A DNA stretch of 8,167 nt from Planctomycetota bacterium (lineage in GTDB: Bacteria; Planctomycetota; Planctomycetia; Pirellulales; Pirellulaceae). The stretch is from contig JAHWKS010000190.1 of NCBI GenBank assembly GCA_019347795.1, positions 1 to 8,167 on the forward strand, in the 5' to 3' direction. Position 1 is the first letter of the stretch, and each line of letters begins with the position of its first letter. A program made the translations under genes and the position numbers. The notes below the pieces were generated by a model. That model worked only from the letters and a program-made list of their open reading frames with translations, was not told the DNA's origin and searched no databases. This document shows positions 1-6,470 of the stretch, piece after piece.

Positions 1-1
1 C

Positions 2-646
2 GCCTTCCTCAACGGCAAACGCACCGCCGCCGTGCATCGGTTGCGGGCGAAATTCGATCTCGCGGCGGAAACCGTGCGGCTGCGTCGCGAGGGCGAAGCC
101 GAGTGGGAGGCGTTCCCGTTGCGAACCGGCGAGCCGCGCCTCACCGCGTACCTGAGCGACTTCTTCGGTACACCCGTTACTCTCATCGAGAACGATACAG
201 GCGGATTTCCCGACGATACAGCCGCGCCCGGTCCGACCGTCCTCTCCGCGCAGACGCTGGCGGAAGTGGCGAGCTGGTTCGGCTTGACGCTCTCGGAAAC
301 GCGGCGGCGTTTTCGGGCGAATCTCGAAATTGACGCCGATGCCCCTTTCTGGGAGGATCGACTTTTTGGTCCCGGTCCCCCCGGCGCCCCGTTCCGGATC
401 GGCGATGTATCTTTGGTGGGGACCAACCCTTGCGCGCGGTGCGTCGTCCCCAGCCGGTCGGCCGACGGCGGCGAGCCGACGCCCCTGTTCGCCAAAACCT
501 TCGCCCGCCGCCGCGCGGAGAGTTTGCCCCACTGGGCGCCGCGAGAGCGGTTCAATCACTTTTTTCGGCTGGCGGTCAACACCCGAGTCGTCACTCCCGC
601 CGCCGGCGCCGTACGCGTCGGCGATGCGGTCCAGATAGATGCATGA
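2..646 (+). CDS. MOSC domain-containing protein (5' partial)
   Basis: The reading frame is already open at base 2, where it encodes AFLNGKRTAAVHRLRAKF, so the gene begins before the window. The GTG at 32 is an internal valine, not the true start. The visible part contains the hallmarks of a MOSC protein (the C-terminal domain of molybdenum cofactor sulfurases and of mARC/YcbX-like enzymes). These are an FRANLEI strand, a FWEDRLF segment, an IGDVSLVG strand and the cysteine motif NPCARCVVP (bases about 425-451). They are followed by a closing strand, VRVGDAVQI, near the stop. MOSC proteins bind molybdenum cofactor or carry sulfur for it, and mARC-type members reduce N-hydroxylated compounds. 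Which activity this one has cannot be told from the fragment. The N-terminal MOSC beta-barrel is mostly missing from view. The next gene starts 36 bp downstream on the same strand, so the two could be co-transcribed. The family call is fairly secure; the substrate is unknown. Confidence 0.85.
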   Translation, partial: AFLNGKRTAAVHRLRAKFDLAAETVRLRREGEAEWEAFPLRTGEPRLTAYLSDFFGTPVTLIENDTGGFPDDTAAPGPTVLSAQTLAEVASWFGLTLSETRRRFRANLEIDADAPFWEDRLFGPGPPGAPFRIGDVSLVGTNPCARCVVPSRSADGGEPTPLFAKTFARRRAESLPHWAPRERFNHFFRLAVNTRVVTPAAGAVRVGDAVQIDA

Positions 647-682
647 GTCCCCTACATCGCACGAACATAGAACGGAGCAATC

Positions 683-1993
<1,311 letters not shown>

Positions 1994-2038
1994 GCGGACG
2001 CAACCGCAACGATCGTCGACGTCGTGACGCAACGGATT

Positions 2039-3307
2039 ATGATTGAGCGGACGAACTTTCTGGCAGCACTGTTGATTGCCGCCTCTGCGATTGGCCTGCG
2101 AGCGGACGAGGGCCAGTGGCAATGGACGAAGCCGGAGTTTGTCGTCTCTGAAAAGCTCCCTCGAGGGATCTCGCACACGCACCTCCTGACGCCACGAGGC
2201 TTCGCGCCAATCGTAGATCGTGACGGCTATCTTGTTCTCGAAAGAGCTGCGGGTACGCCAGCCGCGACGACAATCGTGCTACTGCGCGATACCCAAGGGG
2301 GCGCTTGGAACAACGTAGCTCGGCTAGAAAACGTGGTGTGGCCCCAGGCGGCCGGCATTCAGCGAGACATCGTGATTGTTGGCCGGTCTCCGCAGGAAGA
2401 CGAGCCCCAGAGCATTCAGTTCTACCGCGTTGCGTCCAACAGGATTGCGAGCCGGCAGCCGCTTGCGCAACTGGAAAAGGCGCCTCCACGATTGTTGCCG
2501 CTTGCGATCCATGCTCGCGATGATGACACCTCGGTTGTTGTGTTGAAGCACTACGAGAGGTCGAAGAGCGACTTGCTCTTTTACCGCTCCGAAGACGGCG
2601 GAAAGTCCTGGTCCAATGCTGTTCGAATCGCCAGGACGGCTATGGGCGACGATGACGGAGTCAGAATCATCACCTTCAGTTTCTCTGAACAACATCGCGG
2701 AGTCATCGTGGTTGAACGGGAGAACGGCCTCTGGTTCTACCGTACGCGCGATGCTGGGAAGGAGTGGACGAAAGAAGCGTTGGAGCTAAACGATGATCTT
2801 CCCCGCGGCGCGATCCGGTTTCCCGTAGCATCGGTAGGACTGCCTCAGGGGGTGGGGCTGTTCTACATGGCCTACATGAGATCCCCCGCGGTCAGAAGTC
2901 GTTATTTTTTCGCGACTTCATCCAATGAGGCACGAGACTGGGCGCCGAGCCGGCCGATTACGGCTTGGCTCTCCGGTCGGGGACTTGGCCTGAGCCTTTT
3001 GTGCCAAGCGGCCGCGCTGGATAGCCGGATCGCGTTCTCCTACATTACGGATACGGCTATTGATACGACGCTGCATCCGTTCGCCGAACTGGAGTTTGAA
3101 CCGAAGTTCCATGTGCTTTTGTCGGAGGACGGCGGCAGGCAGTGGAATGATCAGAAACTGCACCAGTGCTATCACGGGTTCGCCGTCTTTAACATCCTGC
3201 GCGCGGCGCCGGCGCAAAATGGCATCGTCTTCTTTGTCAGCGTTTTTGATCCCGACAGCAGAAAAACGTCGGTGTTTCGCCAACAATACGCGCCGGTCTC
3301 CAATTAG
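2039..3307 (+). CDS. Exported Asp-box (BNR/sialidase-like) beta-propeller protein
   Basis: Counting from the ATG at 2039, this is a 422-residue protein. The N-terminus has the form of a Sec signal peptide: a short charged stretch (MIERTN), a hydrophobic core (FLAALLIAASAIG) and a likely cut after LRA at residue 22. A GTG at 2024 would add five residues; ATG is preferred because it gives the more compact signal and the commoner start codon. Two good Asp-box motifs (SxDxGxxW), SEDGGKSW (about residue 184) and SEDGGRQW (about 362), and a third near-match, TRDAGKEW (about 236), sit at beta-hairpin turns. Degenerate copies are visible at RDTQGGAW and SSNEARDW. Such repeats mark sialidase-type six-bladed propellers and photosystem-assembly-like propellers. 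The sialidase arginine triad and catalytic Asp/Tyr/Glu could not be assigned, so an enzymatic role is unproven; a periplasmic or surface glycan-binding role is equally possible. About 31 of the first 44 codons after the start end in G or C, much lower than in the SEC-C gene upstream. Confidence 0.78.
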   Translation: MIERTNFLAALLIAASAIGLRADEGQWQWTKPEFVVSEKLPRGISHTHLLTPRGFAPIVDRDGYLVLERAAGTPAATTIVLLRDTQGGAWNNVARLENVVWPQAAGIQRDIVIVGRSPQEDEPQSIQFYRVASNRIASRQPLAQLEKAPPRLLPLAIHARDDDTSVVVLKHYERSKSDLLFYRSEDGGKSWSNAVRIARTAMGDDDGVRIITFSFSEQHRGVIVVERENGLWFYRTRDAGKEWTKEALELNDDLPRGAIRFPVASVGLPQGVGLFYMAYMRSPAVRSRYFFATSSNEARDWAPSRPITAWLSGRGLGLSLLCQAAALDSRIAFSYITDTAIDTTLHPFAELEFEPKFHVLLSEDGGRQWNDQKLHQCYHGFAVFNILRAAPAQNGIVFFVSVFDPDSRKTSVFRQQYAPVSN

Positions 3308-3343
3308 CAGTTAGGCGCCGCGGAAGACTCGCTTGGGCAAGGG

Positions 3344-3361
3344 AAAACGGCAGCCAGCCGT
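3344..3361 (-). terminator. Weak hairpin plus T-run, possible terminator for the LarA gene
   Basis: A 5-bp perfect stem (ACGGC 3347-3351 with GCCGT 3357-3361) encloses a 5-base loop. Read on the minus strand, it is followed directly by TTTT (3347-3344, the first T belonging to the stem). It lies about 50 bases past the stop of the minus-strand LarA-family gene, in the convergent gap 3308-3409. The stem is short and the T-run brief, so this is only a candidate. Nothing else was recognised in that gap. Confidence 0.25.
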
Positions 3362-3409
3362 CTCGGTGAAGCTGGATCGCAGAGTCGTCGTCGGCGCCCT
3401 TCGCAAAAG

Positions 3410-4723
3410 TCAATCAGCGGCCCCGAAGCCCGTCGGTCTGTTGTGGAGTTTGTCGCGGGTCGCCCAGAGGCCGGCGGAGGGGGTGGGGATGAAGTAGTAG
3501 CGCTCGCCGTCGGGGGACTCGTGGAAGCCTTCGCGGAGGAGGTCGATCGGGTAGCGGGTGAGCATCTCGCTTAGATCGGCGTAGCGGTAGCCGATTCTCT
3601 CGATCTCTTCCCGGCTGACGTGGCCGGGGGCGTAGGTGATCGTGAAGCGGCCTTCGGAGGAGCCGTGAATCAGGTGGGCCGTGGCGTGGGCGAGGTCCTG
3701 CATGTCGGCATTCTGGCGGTAGAGCTCCATCACCCGCGGCGTGCCGCAGTAGCCGTACTTGCGGATCAGGGCGTCCACCTCGGGCTGCTCGCCGAAGCGC
3801 TTCAGCCCCGGCGCCAGGATCACGAGTTCGCCGCCGTCGGCGAGGGCCATCCGCGTGCGATAGACCGCTTTGTTGGCGACCCACGTGCTGAAGAACTCAT
3901 CCCCCTGCATCACGCACACAACCTTCTGCAGCGGCTCGTCCAGCACGGTGATGTTCTCCTCCCGCGCCTGCCGGGCCGCCGCGAGGTACGTCTCCAGGTC
4001 ATCCCCGACGTGGACGCCGGTATGCACCAGCTCGCCGCGATCGTTCCGTCCCAGCACCACCTGCACGTACAGGTCGGGAAGCTTCCCCAAAAAATCCTCC
4101 TCCGCCTTGTTGAAGCACTGCCGCACCGGCGTGATGAGGCTCCCGAGATTGTTCTCGATGCCGCAACAGGCCGCCGCCATGTGGGAGGCGCAGATCAGCT
4201 CCTTCCCGCCGAGACCGATAAAGTAGTTCTTGTTGTGATTCGCAAAGCCCAGCACCTCGTGCGGAACGACGTGGCCGACGTTGATGATCAAGTCCCACGG
4301 CTCGCTCATCAGCCTTGTGTTCAACCAGATCGGAAACCCCCAATCGGCCGCCCCGCCGGTCGTCTCTTTGACGTAGCGTGCCGGAACCTCGCCCTCGTGC
4401 ACGACGCCGCGGCGCCAATCGTGCGGATGGATCCGCTCCTCGGGAACGGCGCCGAACATCGTCCGATTTTGCTCCGGCGTGTGCGGCTCATGCTGTCCCA
4501 GCGTGGGAATGACATGCACCTCCGCCTCGCCGGCCAGCTTGTGATAGAGCCACTCCGTAATCCACCCGGCCCCGGAGTGCATCCGCGTGATGTCCGGCGG
4601 CAGCAAGAGCACCCGCTTAGGCGAATTACAAATGCGTCGCTTCGCCTCGACGACGGTCTGCTCCAACAACTGCTCGACCCGCGGCCGATCGATGTGACGC
4701 GAAGTTTCCGAAATCCAGGGCAT
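3410..4723 (-). CDS. LarA-family nickel-pincer racemase/epimerase homologue
   Basis: This 437-residue protein belongs to the lactate racemase (LarA, DUF2088) family. These cytoplasmic enzymes swap the configuration of 2-hydroxyacids or related sugar acids using a covalently bound nickel-pincer nucleotide. Visible family features are PPDITRMHSG (Asp44, Arg47; the substrate-binding DxxR), GQHEPH (His78) and GHVVPH (His155). Lys165 lies ten residues after His155 and His181 sixteen after Lys165. This matches the spacing of His174, Lys184 (cofactor attachment) and His200 (nickel ligand) as I recall them in Lactiplantibacillus plantarum LarA. Lys285 probably equals LarA Lys298, with Trp281 where LarA has a tyrosine. 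The residues just before the cofactor lysine are FANHN instead of the usual glycine-rich FSGGR-like stretch, so this is a divergent subgroup and lactate need not be the substrate. No larB, larC or larE is present. The ATG at 4723 is the family-like start; upstream on the minus strand there is no Shine-Dalgarno sequence. The gene is transcribed away from the HNH unit. Confidence 0.85.
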   Translation of the reverse strand: MPWISETSRHIDRPRVEQLLEQTVVEAKRRICNSPKRVLLLPPDITRMHSGAGWITEWLYHKLAGEAEVHVIPTLGQHEPHTPEQNRTMFGAVPEERIHPHDWRRGVVHEGEVPARYVKETTGGAADWGFPIWLNTRLMSEPWDLIINVGHVVPHEVLGFANHNKNYFIGLGGKELICASHMAAACCGIENNLGSLITPVRQCFNKAEEDFLGKLPDLYVQVVLGRNDRGELVHTGVHVGDDLETYLAAARQAREENITVLDEPLQKVVCVMQGDEFFSTWVANKAVYRTRMALADGGELVILAPGLKRFGEQPEVDALIRKYGYCGTPRVMELYRQNADMQDLAHATAHLIHGSSEGRFTITYAPGHVSREEIERIGYRYADLSEMLTRYPIDLLREGFHESPDGERYYFIPTPSAGLWATRDKLHNRPTGFGAAD

Positions 4724-4731
4724 GGGAGGAA

Positions 4732-4758
4732 ATGCGGATGGCGAATGGCGGATGGCGG
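4732..4758. repeat. Short heptamer tandem repeat (ATGGCGR)
   Basis: Three consecutive 7-base units, ATGGCGA (4738-4744), ATGGCGG (4745-4751) and ATGGCGG (4752-4758), are preceded by an imperfect ATGCGG unit at 4732. They lie just upstream of the LarA-family start, in the spacer of about 150 bp (4724-4875) between two divergent genes. The spacer must hold promoters for both directions, but no convincing -35/-10 pair or operator was seen. The repeat may be a simple slippage tract. Confidence 0.6.
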
Positions 4759-4875
4759 AACAGGGGCAGTTTAGCAGCGATGCCGCGTTTTCTCACGGGG
4801 GCAGCGCCTCCAAGCCAGCATTTTCCCTGGATCTTGGCGGTAGTAGTGCGGTAGGTCTGGGAGCGGTATCGCGAG

Positions 4876-5067
4876 TTGACTGCACTACAGCAAGAGAGAG
4901 AACGACTCGACGAACACGACCAGCGCGAGCTCCTCGAACTGAACGAACTGGTGGAGTCAACGCACGCCCGACGGATGCAATACGTGGCCGAACTCGCCCT
5001 CCGCCGCGGGACGCCGCTACGGGAGTTGATGGACCAACTGGGATTCCCCGATTATGGTCGAATCTGA
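4876..5067 (+). CDS. Small helical partner protein encoded upstream of HNH endonuclease
   Basis: This is a 63-residue, highly charged, all-helical protein beginning at TTG (4876). GGGAG lies at 4859-4863, a rather long 12-base spacing. The first half is a glutamate/arginine/leucine-rich probable coiled coil (QQERERLDEHDQRELLELNE). The second half, AELALRRGTPLRELMDQLG, resembles the C-terminus of small proteins that I recall lying just before this HNH type in cyanobacteria and planctomycetes. It has no catalytic or metal motif. The gene overlaps the HNH gene by 14 bases (5054-5067), which implies translational coupling and a shared role, perhaps as partner, inhibitor or DNA-binding helper; this is inference. 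Family-like residues (VWERYRE) continue in frame upstream of the TTG until a TAG at 4852, and remembered relatives are longer. The N-terminus may therefore have been lost by mutation. It could also be a true short form. Real coding is likely because of the overlap and the family-like C-terminus. Confidence 0.6.
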   Translation: MTALQQERERLDEHDQRELLELNELVESTHARRMQYVAELALRRGTPLRELMDQLGFPDYGRI

Positions 5068-5476
5068 ACCGCAGGTTCCGCAATCCCTGCGCGAAAAGGT
5101 GTTCCAATTAGCGGTCGGCTGCTGCGAATACTGCCTCAGCCAGGCAAGTTTCAGTCCCTCCCCCTTCAGCGTCGAACACATTGTTCCGCGCGCAGACGGC
5201 GGCGCCAATGAGATCGCGAACCTCGCGTTGGCCTGCATGGGGTGCAACGGCTTCAAAGGACTGAACATTGCGGGAATCGATCCACAAGATGGCGAGATCG
5301 TCCCATTGTTCCATCCTCGTCGCGATCGATGGGCAACTCACTTCGAATGGGAAGATGCCCAACTGGTAGGACGGACGCCGCAGGCTCGTGCGACAATCGA
5401 CGTGCTGCGAATCAACGATTCGGAGGCAGTCGCGCTGCGACGGTTGGTTTTGGAAACCGGCGCCAGTCTCGAATAG
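5054..5476 (+). CDS. HNH endonuclease family protein
   Basis: This 140-residue protein carries a complete HNH/ββα-metal nuclease core. The order is: first zinc knuckle CEYC (Cys24, Cys27), the EHIVPR strand-turn with His42 as expected general base, GG, Asn56 in ANLALAC, then the second knuckle CMGC (Cys61, Cys64) with NGFKG following. The final histidine of the classical H-N-H is Asn65, a common variant. After the core comes a conserved-looking tail, IDPQDGEIVPLFHPRRDRW, then WE...LVGRTPQARATIDVLRIN. This is typical of a widespread subfamily of small stand-alone HNH proteins whose biological target is unknown. No signal peptide or membrane segment is visible, so it is cytoplasmic. The ATG lies inside the end of the preceding small gene with no Shine-Dalgarno of its own, suggesting translation is coupled. 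Only about 30 of the first 45 codons end in G or C, lower than in the SEC-C gene, fitting an accessory gene. DNA nicking or cleavage is the expected chemistry; defence, toxin or repair roles are all unproven. Confidence 0.88.
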   Translation: MVESEPQVPQSLREKVFQLAVGCCEYCLSQASFSPSPFSVEHIVPRADGGANEIANLALACMGCNGFKGLNIAGIDPQDGEIVPLFHPRRDRWATHFEWEDAQLVGRTPQARATIDVLRINDSEAVALRRLVLETGASLE

Positions 5477-5504
5477 GCGATGGCCGACAGCACGCTCTCT
5501 TCCG

Positions 5505-5523
5505 ACTCAGCCTCGTGCTGAGT
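5505..5523. terminator. Hairpin between convergent genes, candidate bidirectional terminator
   Basis: A perfect 7-bp inverted repeat, ACTCAGC (5505-5511) and GCTGAGT (5517-5523), has a 5-base loop. It lies in the 71-bp gap between the stop of the HNH gene (+) and the stop of the minus-strand 303-residue frame, which is where a shared terminator would be expected. There is no T-run on either side, so it is not a classical intrinsic terminator. It could act as an RNA 3'-end stabiliser or be chance. Confidence 0.4.
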
Positions 5524-5547
5524 TCGTACGGGCGAAACTGCTCTATT

Positions 5548-6459
5548 TCAACGCCCAGATGAGTCGTTCGCGTTTTCATCCTTCTCCGGCAACGGAAACT
5601 CGTCGCGCAAGTCCAGCGAGCGGCGGGCCAGCTCCAGGGCTTGTTTGCGGAGCCCCTCGTGAGTCGTCTTGCGAAGGATTTCACGGATTGCCTCGGATGC
5701 CCGCAGGCGATCAAGGGGGAGCAGAGGTTGGGTGTAGCGAGCATCGAATCGTGGTGCGATGCGAACGAACGCCTGGGAGAACAAGTCGTCGCGTTCCTCC
5801 GATTCGCCGGACTCCTCGGCCATCACTTCGAGCATCATGCGGGCCAGCGTTTGACCGGCGGGGCGGTTGAGAAGTTCACGCGTGGCCGTTACCACGCGCT
5901 GTTGAAGGTTAACACCGCCGGCGAGGGGAGTCAGCAACAGCGCGCGCGCCGTGTGGTACGGCGCCTGGTCCAAGTGTTCGGCGGGCGGCAACCCTGCTTC
6001 GCCCTGTTGCGGCGCCACGATCCAGCGACGCAGGTCCTCGAGCTGCCGGCGCACGCGCTCGTCGGCCGGCTCGCCCTGGCGGATGTACTCGGGGACGGTT
6101 CCCGTCAGCCACCAGTAGTCGATCAACAATTGGTACGTTTGGATCCCGGCGGTTGCGTCCTGCGGAACCGCCGCTTCACCAGCGAGTGAGCCGTCCACCC
6201 GATACCGCGGCCGCAAATACCGGTCGAGCACATCGCGCGTCCGCGGGAATTTGGGACTGTCATCAGCGGGCAGATGGCCCAGGGCCGCGTGGATCGAAGA
6301 GAACAACGCCGCTACACGGTCACCGAGTTTTGGATCGTCTGCGGATGAGAATTCCAGTTCCTCGACGAGCCGCGCCGCGACCTCCGGCCAGAGACGGCGA
6401 ATCTGGGCAGCGCGCGGATCTTTCGCCAATTGCCCCCGCCACGTGTCAAGACCGTGCAC
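5548..6459 (-). CDS. Hypothetical helical protein; possibly the frameshifted C-terminal part of the upstream kinase gene
   Basis: I do not recognise this 303-residue protein. The frame is open and reads like real protein: mostly amphipathic helices, a tryptophan-rich patch (YQLLIDYWWLTGTVPEYIR, about residues 108-126), a long leucine/arginine-rich C-terminal half and a polar tail. It has no signal peptide, membrane segment or metal motif. The only start near the front is a GTG at 6459, without a Shine-Dalgarno sequence and just 11 bases after the stop of the kinase gene in another frame. The frame stays open 18 further codons upstream, to a TAG at 6514-6516. It therefore overlaps the end of the kinase frame, and a single-base insertion or deletion between about 6474 and 6513 would fuse the two. 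The kinase's own C-terminal region is a helical domain of similar character. The options are a translationally coupled second gene, or a kinase C-terminus separated by a real or sequencing frameshift. Confidence 0.6.
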   Translation of the reverse strand: MHGLDTWRGQLAKDPRAAQIRRLWPEVAARLVEELEFSSADDPKLGDRVAALFSSIHAALGHLPADDSPKFPRTRDVLDRYLRPRYRVDGSLAGEAAVPQDATAGIQTYQLLIDYWWLTGTVPEYIRQGEPADERVRRQLEDLRRWIVAPQQGEAGLPPAEHLDQAPYHTARALLLTPLAGGVNLQQRVVTATRELLNRPAGQTLARMMLEVMAEESGESEERDDLFSQAFVRIAPRFDARYTQPLLPLDRLRASEAIREILRKTTHEGLRKQALELARRSLDLRDEFPLPEKDENANDSSGR

Positions 6460-6470
6460 CTGCGCCCGGG

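Noticed and set aside
32..34. GTG at 32 as the start of the MOSC gene
   Set aside because: Family-like sequence (FLNGKRTAAVHRL) is in frame from the window edge through this codon, so it is internal.
3620..4774. 384-codon open frame on the + strand opposite the LarA-family gene
   Set aside because: It lies wholly antisense to a gene with clear family motifs. Its product is a histidine/arginine-rich composition typical of antisense frames in GC-rich DNA, and no motif was seen.
4724..4875. Possible sigma-70 promoters or an operator in the divergent spacer
   Set aside because: No pair of -35 and -10 boxes with sensible spacing, and no palindrome, could be supported by eye in either direction.
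4722..5111. 129-codon + frame spanning the divergent spacer and the small helical gene
   Set aside because: The arginine/threonine-rich product has no family resemblance, and it overlaps two better supported + strand genes in another frame.
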